Positions 41,697 through 49,907 of a stretch of 64,000 bases of DNA are shown piece after piece. Numbering within the stretch: position 1 is the stretch's first letter; each line of letters opens with the position of its first letter. Origin of the DNA: Nonomuraea helvata (GTDB lineage Bacteria; Actinomycetota; Actinomycetes; Streptosporangiales; Streptosporangiaceae); assembly GCF_039535785.1 (NCBI RefSeq), contig NZ_BAAAXV010000005.1, forward strand, positions 1,591,167 to 1,655,166. The letters are read 5' to 3'. The translations under genes and the position numbers were made by a program. The notes under the pieces were generated by a model. That model did no database searches, was not told the DNA's origin, and was given only the letters and a program-made list of their open reading frames with translations.

Positions 41697-43664
41697 GTGA
41701 TGGCCTTTCGCTATGGCGAGTACCACGACGGCCCCGACCCCCTCGCCCCGCCCTACGACGTGCGGGCGGCCCTCGACGAGATGGGCGACGCGATCCTCTC
41801 CGGTTCGACGCCGGTCCACGCCCTGCGCGACCTGCTCAAGCGCGGACTCCCCGGTACGCAGGACCGCCGGGGGCTCGACGACATGCTCAGGGAGGTACGC
41901 AGGCGCCGACGCGACCTGCGCGAGCGCGGGCGGCTCGACGGCACCCTCGAAAAGGCGCGGGCGCTGCTCGACAAGGCCATCGGGCAGGAGCGGGCCGAGT
42001 TGTTCCCCGACCCGTCCGACGACGCGCGGCTGCGCGAGACCGAGCTCGACGCGCTGCCCGATGACACGGCCAGTGCGATCCAGGAGCTGAGCACGTACGA
42101 ATGGCGCTCGTCCGCGGCGCGCCAGACGTTCGAGGAGCTGCGGGACCTGCTGCGGCGGGAGGTCCTGGACAGCCAGTTCAGGGGCCTGCGGGACGCCCTC
42201 GCCAACCCGGACCCCGAGGCGATGGAGCGCGTCCGGCAGATGATGTCGGACCTGAACGGCATGCTGGACAAGGACGCCCGCGGCCAGCACACTCAGGCCG
42301 ATTTTGAAGCCTTCATGGGGAAATATGGGGATCTGTTCCCCGAAAAGCCGCGGAACCTTGAGGAGCTCGTCGACATCCTGGCCCGCCGCGCCGCCGCCAC
42401 GCAGCGCATGCTGGCCTCGATGACCCCGCGCCAGCGCGAGGAGCTCGCCGGCCTGATCAACCAGACCCTCGACCAGGCCGGGCTCGCCGACGAGATGCGC
42501 CGGCTCGGCGAGGCACTCTACGCCCGCCGCCCCGACCTGGCCTGGAACGCCCCTGAGCGCCTCACCGGCGAGGAGCCCCTGGCCATGGGCGACGCCGTCA
42601 CGGCCCTGGAGGAGCTGGCCGACCTCACCCAGCTGGAGACCGCCCTGCGCCAGGACTACCCGGGCGCGCGGCTGGACGACATCGACGAGGCCGCCGTACG
42701 CCGTGCGCTCGGCCGCTCCGCCGTGGACGACCTGGAGGCCCTAAAGCGCATCGAGCGGGAGCTGGAGGAGCAGGGCTACCTCCTGCGCCGCCGCGGCAAG
42801 CTCGAGCTCACCCCCAAGGCGGTCCGCCGCCTGGGCGAGACGGCGCTGCGCCGCGTGTTCGCCTCGCTCGACGCGGGCCGCCGCGGCGACCACGACCAGC
42901 ACGACGCGGGCTCGGCCGGCGAGCTCACGGGCTCGTCCAGGCCGTGGCGCTTCGGCGACGAGCAGCCCATCGACGTGGTCCGCACGCTGGTGAACGGCGT
43001 GCGCAGCGGCGGCGTCGCCCCGCTGAGCGGCGGGGGGACGGCTCTGCGGCTGTCCGTGGACGACTTCGAGGTCGCCGAGACCGAGCGCCGCACCGCCGCG
43101 GCCGTCTGCCTCCTGGTGGACCTGTCGTACTCGATGGCCCTGCGCGGCACCTGGGCCGCCGCCAAGCAGACGGCCCTGGCGCTCCAGGCCCTGGTGGCGT
43201 CCAAGTTCCCGCAGGACGCCGTCCAGATCATCGGCTTCTCCAACTACGCCAGGGTGCTGCAGCCGGACGAGCTGGCGGGCCTCGACTGGGACATGGTCCA
43301 GGGCACCAACCTGCACCACGCCCTCCTGATCGCCGGCCGCCACCTCGACCGCCACCCCGACTTCGAGCCGGTGGTGCTGGTCGTCACGGACGGCGAGCCC
43401 ACGGCCCACCTCATGCGCAACGGCAGGTCGGCGTTCGAGTGGCCGCCCTCGCACGAGACCCTGGAGCTCACGCTGGCCGAGGTCGACAAGATGACCCGGC
43501 GGAGGGCCACGCTCAACGTCTTCATGCTGGCGGCGGACGACCGGCTGAAGGAGTTCGTGGACGAGGTGGCCCGCAGGAACGGCGGGCGCGTCTTCTCGCC
43601 GAGCGCCGAGCGCTTGGGCGAGTACGTGGTCAGCGACTTCCTCCGCCTGCGCCGCGCCCGCTGA
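41697..43664 (+). CDS. VWA-domain protein, partner of the AAA+ ATPase
   Basis: 655 residues. A long helical N-terminal region (repeated Arg/Asp/Glu-rich helices) is followed by a C-terminal von Willebrand A domain with the MIDAS motif DLSYS (CLLVDLSYSMALRG), a Thr in GTNLHHAL and the Asp in VTDGEPTA. MoxR-type ATPases and such VWA proteins act together as metal-dependent chaperones or assembly factors. GTG-ATG double start at 41697/41700. The intervening secreted-protein gene separates it from the ATPase gene by about 860 bp. Confidence 0.88.
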   Translation: MMAFRYGEYHDGPDPLAPPYDVRAALDEMGDAILSGSTPVHALRDLLKRGLPGTQDRRGLDDMLREVRRRRRDLRERGRLDGTLEKARALLDKAIGQERAELFPDPSDDARLRETELDALPDDTASAIQELSTYEWRSSAARQTFEELRDLLRREVLDSQFRGLRDALANPDPEAMERVRQMMSDLNGMLDKDARGQHTQADFEAFMGKYGDLFPEKPRNLEELVDILARRAAATQRMLASMTPRQREELAGLINQTLDQAGLADEMRRLGEALYARRPDLAWNAPERLTGEEPLAMGDAVTALEELADLTQLETALRQDYPGARLDDIDEAAVRRALGRSAVDDLEALKRIERELEEQGYLLRRRGKLELTPKAVRRLGETALRRVFASLDAGRRGDHDQHDAGSAGELTGSSRPWRFGDEQPIDVVRTLVNGVRSGGVAPLSGGGTALRLSVDDFEVAETERRTAAAVCLLVDLSYSMALRGTWAAAKQTALALQALVASKFPQDAVQIIGFSNYARVLQPDELAGLDWDMVQGTNLHHALLIAGRHLDRHPDFEPVVLVVTDGEPTAHLMRNGRSAFEWPPSHETLELTLAEVDKMTRRRATLNVFMLAADDRLKEFVDEVARRNGGRVFSPSAERLGEYVVSDFLRLRRAR

Positions 43665-43696
43665 ACTGTCGGTGGGCTCTGGCAGTGTTGCTCGGC

Positions 43697-44152
43697 ATGA
43701 GCGACGACGTGCGGCTGCGGGACGTGGTGGAGGCGGACCTGGAGGTGTTCCTGGAGCAGGAGCACGACCCGGAGGCGGTCCGGAGGTCGAAGTTCCGTCC
43801 CCGGCCCCGGGAGGCGTTCCTCCGCCACTGGACCACCCGGATCCTCGGCGACCCCACCGTGTTCGTGCAGGCGGTCACGGTGGACGGCGAGCTGGCCGGC
43901 AACCTGGTGGCCTGGTGGGAGGAGGACAGACGCTTCATCGGCTACTGGTTCGGCCGCCGGTTCTGGGGCCGCGGCATCGGCACCCGCGCCATGGAGCTCT
44001 TCCTGCAGCAGGAGAAGGCCCGCCCGCTCCACGCCGACCCGTTCGAGGAGAACACCGGGTCGGTCCGGCTCCTGGAGAAGCATGGCTTCCAGCGGTCGGG
44101 CACGGTGCGGCACGGCGAGGACCAGCACATCATGCTGGTGCTCGACCACTGA
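43697..44152 (+). CDS. GNAT-family N-acetyltransferase
   Basis: 151 residues, RimJ/L-like: LRDVVEADLEVFLEQEHDPE at the N-terminus, acetyl-CoA loop FWGRGIGTRAMELFL, and DPFEENTGSVRLLEKHGFQRSG at the C-terminus. It acetylates a small molecule or a protein N-terminus; substrate unknown. It lies 32 bp after the VWA gene and ends just before the frameshifted sigma gene on the opposite strand. Confidence 0.88.
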   Translation: MSDDVRLRDVVEADLEVFLEQEHDPEAVRRSKFRPRPREAFLRHWTTRILGDPTVFVQAVTVDGELAGNLVAWWEEDRRFIGYWFGRRFWGRGIGTRAMELFLQQEKARPLHADPFEENTGSVRLLEKHGFQRSGTVRHGEDQHIMLVLDH

Positions 44153-44170
44153 CCCCGCGGTGTCGGGCCC

Positions 44171-45051
44171 TCAGCCGAGGGCCGGCAGGTCGAGCCGGTG
44201 CAGGCGTTCGGGGTCGGACAGCACGTCGATGGCGACGATCTTCCCGCCGGTGACGGTGAAGGCCATGACGGACACCAGCCGTCCGTTGTTCGCGACCACG
44301 ACTCCGGCGGCCCCGTTGACGAGCACCGGGCGTGCGAACGGCGAGAGCCGGCCGAAGGTGACCGCCTGACCGGCCACGTTCCGCGCGCCGGTGAGCACGA
44401 CGTTCTGGCGGGGGCGGGCGAGGCCGCCGTCGGACCGCAGCACGACCTCGGGGTCGAGATGGCGACGAGCGCCTCGAAGTCGCCGTCGCGAGCGGCGGCG
44501 AAGAACGCGTTGACGGCGTCACGCTGACGGGCGGGATCGGAGTCGGGAGGCGGAGCCTGCCCGCGGACCCGGCGGCGTGCGCGGCTGGCCAGCTGCCTCG
44601 CCGCGGCCGGTGACCGTTCGATCATGGGGGCGATCTCCTCGAACGGCACGGCGAACATGTCGTGCAGCACGAACGCGAGCCGCTCGGCGGGCGACAGCGT
44701 GTCGAGCACCACCATCAACGCCAGCCCGACCGAGTCGGCCAGCACCGCCTCGTGCTCGGGGTGCCCCTCGTCCTCGCGGCTGATGATCGGGTCGGGCAGG
44801 TGCACCTGGAGAGGTTCCTCGCGCCGCTGCCGGCGCGCGCGGAGCACGTTCAGGCAGACGCGCGCCATCACCGTGGTCAGCCAGCCGCCGAGGTTCTCCA
44901 CGCGCCCGGTGTCCGCCAGGCTGAAGCGCAGCCAGGCCTCCTGTACGGCGTCCTCGGCCTCGCTGACCGAGCCGAGCATCCGGTAGGCCACCGATCGCAG
45001 ACGGGCGCGATGTTCGTCGAATTGCTCCATCGGCAAACCAGGCTCGTCCAC
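44171..45051 (-). pseudogene. SigJ-like ECF sigma factor with SnoaL-like C-terminal domain, frameshifted
   Basis: The N-terminal frame (to about 44458) has region 2 (RLRSVAYRMLGSVSEAEDAVQE, WLTTVMARVCLNVLRARRQ) and region 4 (LSPAERLAFVLHDMFAVPFE, AARQLASRARRRV). The SnoaL-like tail (VLRSDGGLARPRQNV, VVVANNGRLVSVMAF) continues in another frame (44171-44443). Restoring one base near 44458 gives LVAILDPEVVLRSDGG, the expected join. The tail domain regulates such ECF41-type factors in place of an anti-sigma. Divergent from an NmrA-type gene, the usual target arrangement. Either a recent mutation or a miscalled base. Confidence 0.8.
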
Positions 45052-45142
45052 CTGTCACATTCCTTCTTCGCGCGGGTTCACAACGGTAAACGCACCGAAC
45101 CGAGCCGATGAAACCGGGGCAGACCCCCGCTTTGGAGGAGCT

Positions 45143-45901
45143 ATGACATCACCCATTCTGGTCACCGGCGGCACCGGCACCCTCGGACGCATCGTCGTAC
45201 CGCTCCTGCGCGATACCGGCCGCGACGTACGCGTGCTCAGCCGCCGCGGCCACGAGCCGGGCGACGGCATCGAGGACGTGGCCGGCGACCTGCTCAAGGG
45301 CGAGGGGACCGAGCCCGCCGTGTCCGGGGTCGAGACCGTCCTGCACCTGGCGGGCGGCGCCAAGGGCGACGACGTGGCCACCGCCAACCTGGTGCGGGCC
45401 GCGTCGCGAGCAGGGGTACGGCACCTGGTGTACATCTCGGTCATCGGGGCGGACCGGGTCCCCCTGGGCTACTTCCGGCAGAAGCTGGGCGCGGAACAGG
45501 CCGTGACCGGCTCCGGCCTGCCCTGGACGACGCTGCGTGCCGCCCAGTTCCACGACCTGGTGCTCAACGTGCTGCGGACGATGGCGAAGCTGCCGGTGGT
45601 GCCGATCCCGGGCGGGCTCCGGTTCCAGCCGGTCGACGCGCGCGACGTGGCGGACCGGCTCGTGGAGCTCACGCTCGGCCGGCCCGCCGGCCTGGTGCCC
45701 GACCTGGCGGGGCCGGAGGTGTACGGATTGGGCGACCTGGTCCGCGGATACCTGCGCACGCAGGGCCGGAGCCGGTGGCTGCTGCCGGTCCGGATGCCGG
45801 GAAAGCCCGGCCGCGCGTACCGGAACGGCGAGAACCTCTCCCTGGGGGCCGACGTAGGCAAGCGGACCTGGGAGGCGTTCCTGGCCGAACGCCTGCGCTG
45901 A
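45143..45901 (+). CDS. NAD(P)-binding protein, NmrA/SDR-a5 type
   Basis: 252 residues: N-terminal Rossmann motif VTGGTGTLGR (7-16), VETVLHLAGGAKGDD, and PVDARDVADRLVELTLG near the middle. The canonical catalytic Tyr-Lys of SDRs is replaced by YFRQKLGAEQ. A strong ribosome site (GGAGGAGCT) precedes the ATG. Genes of this kind, often annotated as NmrA-like or NAD(P)H-binding reductases, are typical targets of neighbouring ECF41/SigJ sigma factors, as here. Confidence 0.85.
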   Translation: MTSPILVTGGTGTLGRIVVPLLRDTGRDVRVLSRRGHEPGDGIEDVAGDLLKGEGTEPAVSGVETVLHLAGGAKGDDVATANLVRAASRAGVRHLVYISVIGADRVPLGYFRQKLGAEQAVTGSGLPWTTLRAAQFHDLVLNVLRTMAKLPVVPIPGGLRFQPVDARDVADRLVELTLGRPAGLVPDLAGPEVYGLGDLVRGYLRTQGRSRWLLPVRMPGKPGRAYRNGENLSLGADVGKRTWEAFLAERLR

Positions 45902-46015
45902 GCCCCGAGTTGTTACGGATGTAACGTCCGAGGCCATTGCGGCTGCTGAGCCGCACGGGCCTGGGCCTCTCCCCGAGGTCCAGGCCCCGATCTGCTCGCG
46001 AGGCGGGATCGTCGA

Positions 46016-47164
46016 TCAGTCCTTGCGAAACTCCACGATCTCATTCGCTGCCAGGCCCCACAGTGTCCTTCCGCCCGAGGCCTGAGTCAGCGCGGTCAGC
46101 GGAAGCTCCGTCTTGACCTGTGACCATCTCCCGTCCGCATGCGTCAACAGGTAATAGCTGTCATACGGAGGGTCGGGGTTCACCACATCGCCGGCTATCC
46201 AGACCGTTCCGCCGCTGTCCCGGGCAAGCCCGGTCGGCTTCCCCTCTTTGAGGGCGAGGGCGCGCCAGCCCGTGCCGTTCCATCGATACAGCAACGGCCG
46301 ATATCGCGAGTCCGCTGTCTGGTAGTTGCCCACGGCCCATACGTCATCGACCGCCACGGTCAGGACCGCGGTCAGTTGCGCATCGAACATGTCGGCAGGC
46401 ACTGCGGAAGGAAGCGGCGTCCGCTGCCAGGCTCGGCCGTCGAAGTGCGCGACGGCGGGCTCAGAGGGCGACGAGTCCTTTGTCACCGCCCCGACCGCCC
46501 AGATGTCCTGTGGCGACAGGGCGGAGGCCGCGTTGGTGGAGATGGGTGTCTCATACTTGACCCAGCTTCGGCCGTCGAAGTGCCGCGCCCATCGCTCACC
46601 GAACGACCACGCCTGGTCATCACCCAACGCGATCACTTCCTGCGCCGACTCGGTCTCGTCCGACTCATCGATCCCGTCCGGGATGAAGGACCAGCGCCGA
46701 CCGTCGAAGCGCAGCAAACCTGAATCGCCGCCCTCCTGGTCCTCCGCGACGACCCACACGTTGCCGGGAGCCGAGGCGTCGACCTTGGAGAGGGTCAGTG
46801 CCCGGCCCCTCTGCGGCAGTTCCTTCACCAGCCGGCGCCACTGCCGGCCGTCCCAGTGGACCAGCACCGATTCGTGGTAATCGACCACGACCCGCTCTCC
46901 GACTGCCCACGCATCGCGGCCGTTGGCCACGATGTCCAGGAGCGCCGCACCGTTCGCGAGGCCTTTCTGCCGGTAGACCGTCCGCCGGCGCCCCTCGAGA
47001 CGGCTCGCCGTGGCGACCTCCACAGGCTCCGCCACGGCAGGGCTCACGCTCGGTGATCGTCCGTGACCCGGACGGGGCTCAGGTCCCGAGGGTGCGCCGG
47101 CCGAGCATCCTGCCAGCGCCAGGACCAGGGCCGGCACCGCGACTCGCCGCGTACCCGCGAGCAC
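46016..47164 (-). CDS. Lipoprotein with beta-propeller-like repeats
   Basis: 382 residues. Signal peptide with lipobox LALAGC (Cys20), then a Pro/Ser/Gly linker. Repeats of about 50 residues follow, each with a W-x(2)-DG/FDGRxW pattern followed by VWAVG or similar (VHWDGRQWRRL, LRFDGRRWSFI, RHFDGRSWVKY, AHFDGRAWQRT, YRWNGTGWRAL). This resembles bacterial propeller lipoproteins. Likely surface-exposed binding protein. No enzymatic motif is visible and the partner is unknown. The gene downstream on this strand is missing for 115 bp. Confidence 0.7.
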   Translation of the reverse strand: MLAGTRRVAVPALVLALAGCSAGAPSGPEPRPGHGRSPSVSPAVAEPVEVATASRLEGRRRTVYRQKGLANGAALLDIVANGRDAWAVGERVVVDYHESVLVHWDGRQWRRLVKELPQRGRALTLSKVDASAPGNVWVVAEDQEGGDSGLLRFDGRRWSFIPDGIDESDETESAQEVIALGDDQAWSFGERWARHFDGRSWVKYETPISTNAASALSPQDIWAVGAVTKDSSPSEPAVAHFDGRAWQRTPLPSAVPADMFDAQLTAVLTVAVDDVWAVGNYQTADSRYRPLLYRWNGTGWRALALKEGKPTGLARDSGGTVWIAGDVVNPDPPYDSYYLLTHADGRWSQVKTELPLTALTQASGGRTLWGLAANEIVEFRKD

Positions 47165-47176
47165 GAACGGTCGCCG

Positions 47177-47599
47177 TCAGGCGCCTATGAGGCCGGCGTA
47201 GAAGGCGAGGGCCACGTCGAAGCCGTCGCGGCAGTTGCGGTGGGAGCGGTAGCAGGGGCGCCAGGCCGAGCTGGCGCCGACTCCGGCCCTCGCGTCGCTG
47301 AGGGCCGTGGGCACGCGTTCCGGCTTGGGCAGCAGGCCGTGGCCCAGGTAGCGGATGCCGTTCAGCTCGGTGTGAGCGCCGCGGCCGCCCGAGACGAACG
47401 CGCCCAGGCGCCAGCCGCTCTCCTCGTCCCACACCAGCGCGGTGCCGTCGCTGAGCCGGACAGTGGCGTCGCGCGGATCACAAGGGCCTTCCCACCAGTC
47501 CGCCACCTCAGGTCCGAGTACGTCGATGACCTGCCGTACGTAACTGGCCGGCTGCTGCAGCCACTCATCGGTGTACGGCTCGACGTGACTGATGGTCAC
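47177..47599 (-). CDS. Small cytoplasmic protein resembling DUF6292
   Basis: 140 residues from the GTG at 47599, preceded by AAGGGGG nine bases upstream. The pattern YVRQVIDVLGPEVADWWEGPCDPRD, VRLSDGTALVWDEESGWRLG and the GIRYLGHGLLPKPERV segment resemble the actinobacterial DUF6292 group. A C-terminal Cys pair lies in RPCYRSHRNCRDG. Function unknown. It ends 12 bp before the propeller-lipoprotein start, so the two may be co-transcribed. Confidence 0.6.
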   Translation of the reverse strand: MTISHVEPYTDEWLQQPASYVRQVIDVLGPEVADWWEGPCDPRDATVRLSDGTALVWDEESGWRLGAFVSGGRGAHTELNGIRYLGHGLLPKPERVPTALSDARAGVGASSAWRPCYRSHRNCRDGFDVALAFYAGLIGA

Positions 47600-47737
47600 G
47601 GACGGCACCCCCTTGTGCCCTAACGGCGCGAAGAAAAGACAGTGCACAACCCTACCCGGGGCGAACTTATTCCGTTGCACGGACGTCTAGTCATTACGGA
47701 CGATATTTAAGTCCGACACGGGGAAGGAGGGGTGCCC

Positions 47738-47863
47738 ATGATAGCCACGGTTCTCCTCATCGTCCTGATGGTGGTCGCCGTCGCGGCCACAGAGATGATC
47801 ATGTACTGCTCCGCGCAGAGCAAAGAGAGTGTCGAGTCTCCCACCGAGATCGTCGGCGACTAG
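47738..47863 (+). CDS. Tiny membrane protein
   Basis: 41 residues: hydrophobic start (MIATVLLIVLMVVAVAATEM) and a polar tail (SAQSKESVESPTEIVGD). A near-ideal ribosome site (GGAAGGAGGGGTGCCC) supports real translation. It ends 10 bp before the DUF2269 gene on the same strand. Function unknown. Confidence 0.65.
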   Translation: MIATVLLIVLMVVAVAATEMIMYCSAQSKESVESPTEIVGD

Positions 47864-47873
47864 TCTCAGCGGC

Positions 47874-48308
47874 ATGTCGTCCCTGCTTCTCTGGCTGCAC
47901 ATCGGCTTCGCGATCTTCACCATCGGCCCGGTCACCGCCGCGACGATGGCCGCGCCGCGCGTCATCCGTAACAAGAACGTGTCCGCGCTGCAGTTCGTCC
48001 AGCGCCTGACGAGGATCTACAGCCTCGGCACCCTTGGCGTGTTCGTGTTCGGGCTGGCGCTCGGCGCGGTCATCGGCCAAGGGCTGCTCGGCAAGTGGTA
48101 CATGACCGCCTCGATGACGCTGTTCATCGTGGCCGCGGTGCTGCTCGTCATCATCGACCGCGATCTGCGTACCGCCGTCCGGGCGCTCTCGAGCGAGAGC
48201 GCCGAGGACGACGCGAAGGTGCAGAACGGGCGGATCGCCGCGATCAGCGGGCTCCTGTCCGTGATCTGGCTGGTGATCCTCTTCCTGATGGTGGTCCCGA
48301 CCGGCTGA
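47874..48308 (+). CDS. DUF2269-family membrane protein
   Basis: 144 residues with four hydrophobic segments (SLLLWLHIGFAIFTIGPV near the start; LGVFVFGLALGAVIGQG; SMTLFIVAAVLLVIID; LLSVIWLVILFLMVV). The pattern HIGFAIFTIGPVTAATM is typical of DUF2269, an uncharacterised integral membrane family. The ATG at 47874 is preferred over a longer frame because the hydrophobic segment then begins at once. Confidence 0.8.
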   Translation: MSSLLLWLHIGFAIFTIGPVTAATMAAPRVIRNKNVSALQFVQRLTRIYSLGTLGVFVFGLALGAVIGQGLLGKWYMTASMTLFIVAAVLLVIIDRDLRTAVRALSSESAEDDAKVQNGRIAAISGLLSVIWLVILFLMVVPTG

Positions 48309-48316
48309 GAGCCTGC

Positions 48317-49456
48317 CTACCCGAGCGCCTGCGTGAGGTCCGCGAGCAGGTCATCGACGGTCTCGATGCCGACCGACAGCCGCACCAGATCGTTGGGCAC
48401 CTCCAGCGGCGACCCGGCCGCCGAGGCGTGCGTCATCCTCCCCGGGTGCTCGATCAGCGACTCCACCCCGCCCAGCGACTCACCCAGCGTGAAGAGCTTG
48501 GCCCGGTTGCAGACCTCCACGGCCTCCGCCTCGCCCCCGGCGACGCGGAACGACACCATGCCCCCGAACCGCTTCATCTGCTTGGCCGCCACCTCGTGCC
48601 CGGCGTGCTCGGCCAGCCCCGGGTAGAGCACCTCGGTCACCCGGGGGTGCGCCAGCAGCAGGTCGACGACGCGCTCGGCGTTGTCGCAGTGGCGGTCCAT
48701 GCGTACGCCGAGCGTCTTGAGCCCGCGCAGCGTCAGCCACGCGTCGAAGGGCCCCGCCACCGCTCCCATCGCGTTCTGGTGGTAGGTCAGCTCCTCTCCC
48801 AGCCCGCGGTCGGCGGTGACCAGCGCCCCGCCGACCACGTCGGAGTGGCCGCCCACGTACTTGGTGGTCGAGTGGACGACGACGTCCGCCCCCAGAGACA
48901 GCGGTTGCTGCAGGTACGGCGACGCGAACGTGTTGTCGACCACCAGCAGTGACCCGTTGTCGTGGGCCAGCTGCGCCAGCGCGGCGATGTCGGCGATGCC
49001 GAGCAGCGGGTTGGTGGGGGTCTCGACCCAGACGACCTTCGTCTTCTGCGTCATCGCCGCCGCGACGGCGTCGAGGTCGTGCAGCGGGACCGGGTCGTAG
49101 TGCAGGTCCCAGCGCTGCTGGACCTTGGCGAACAGCCGGTACGTCCCGCCGTACGCGTCGTTGGGGATGATGACGTGGTCCTGCGGCTTGCACACCGTGC
49201 GCAGCAGGGTGTCCTCGGCGGCCAGCCCCGAGGCGAACGCCAGCCCGCGCACGCCGCCCTCCACCGCCGCCAGCGCCTCTTCGAGCGCCGTCCTCGTGGG
49301 GTTGGCCGAGCGGCTGTACTCGTAGCCGGAACGCAGGCCCCCCACGCCGTCCTGCTTGTACGTGGACGTCGCGTAAATCGGCGGAACGACCGCGCCTGTC
49401 ACCGGGTCGGGTTCCTGACCTGCGTGGATGGCCAGCGTCTCAAAACCGTTGCTCAT
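48317..49456 (-). CDS. metB: Cystathionine gamma-synthase/lyase-type PLP enzyme
   Basis: 379 residues, fold type I Cys/Met-metabolism PLP enzyme. GYEYSRSANPTRTALEEALAA at the N-terminus, PLP Asp in LLVVDNTFASPYLQQPL, and the PLP Lys in HSTTKYVGGHSD. It can act as cystathionine gamma-synthase or lyase; the C-terminal GGVESLIEHPGRMTHA is shared by both. Together with the cystathionine beta-synthase encoded 6.7 kb away it supports a (reverse) transsulfuration route in this organism. Ends 8 bp from the DUF2269 gene. Confidence 0.9.
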   Translation of the reverse strand: MSNGFETLAIHAGQEPDPVTGAVVPPIYATSTYKQDGVGGLRSGYEYSRSANPTRTALEEALAAVEGGVRGLAFASGLAAEDTLLRTVCKPQDHVIIPNDAYGGTYRLFAKVQQRWDLHYDPVPLHDLDAVAAAMTQKTKVVWVETPTNPLLGIADIAALAQLAHDNGSLLVVDNTFASPYLQQPLSLGADVVVHSTTKYVGGHSDVVGGALVTADRGLGEELTYHQNAMGAVAGPFDAWLTLRGLKTLGVRMDRHCDNAERVVDLLLAHPRVTEVLYPGLAEHAGHEVAAKQMKRFGGMVSFRVAGGEAEAVEVCNRAKLFTLGESLGGVESLIEHPGRMTHASAAGSPLEVPNDLVRLSVGIETVDDLLADLTQALG

Positions 49457-49580
49457 AGAGCCACGTTAACGGAAGTCGGCCCGCGATCCGTCCCCTCCGG
49501 ATCGCGGGCCGCCCCGCGCGACGCCGTCCCCCAACGGGCCCCGCGACGGCTCGCGCACCATGCCCGCGCGAGCCAGGTCC

Positions 49581-49769
49581 TCAGGCCGCCCGCGGCTCGT
49601 CGCGGTCCTGGCGGCGCTCGAGCCGTACGACGTCCGCCTCCACGAACCGGCCGCTGCCGCCCTCCGCGGCCTCCCCGTTGATGCGGGAGAGCAGCACGGG
49701 GTCGGCCAGCGCGAGCAGCACTCCTACCACCAGCCCGACACCCAGCAGCACGAACCCGATGACAACCAT
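49581..49769 (-). CDS. Small single-pass membrane protein
   Basis: 62 residues: a hydrophobic N-terminal half (VVIGFVLLGVGLVVGVLLAL) and a charged C-terminus (GRFVEADVVRLERRQDRDEPR). AGGGGACAGGAC precedes the ATG at 49769. Unknown function. It is divergent from the orphan kinase gene and lies upstream of metB on the same strand, separated by about 124 bp. Confidence 0.6.
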   Translation of the reverse strand: MVVIGFVLLGVGLVVGVLLALADPVLLSRINGEAAEGGSGRFVEADVVRLERRQDRDEPRAA

Positions 49770-49907
49770 GTCCTGTCCCCTTCCGACATGTCCCAGCATC
49801 GGCGATGCCCCCCGGCCGCCGCCTCCGCTGAAGGACTGGTCTCCGGCGCCCCGGCTCGGCCGAACGGTCGATACGACATGTCCGACTTCCGGCCTAGGCT
49901 CGGGGCC

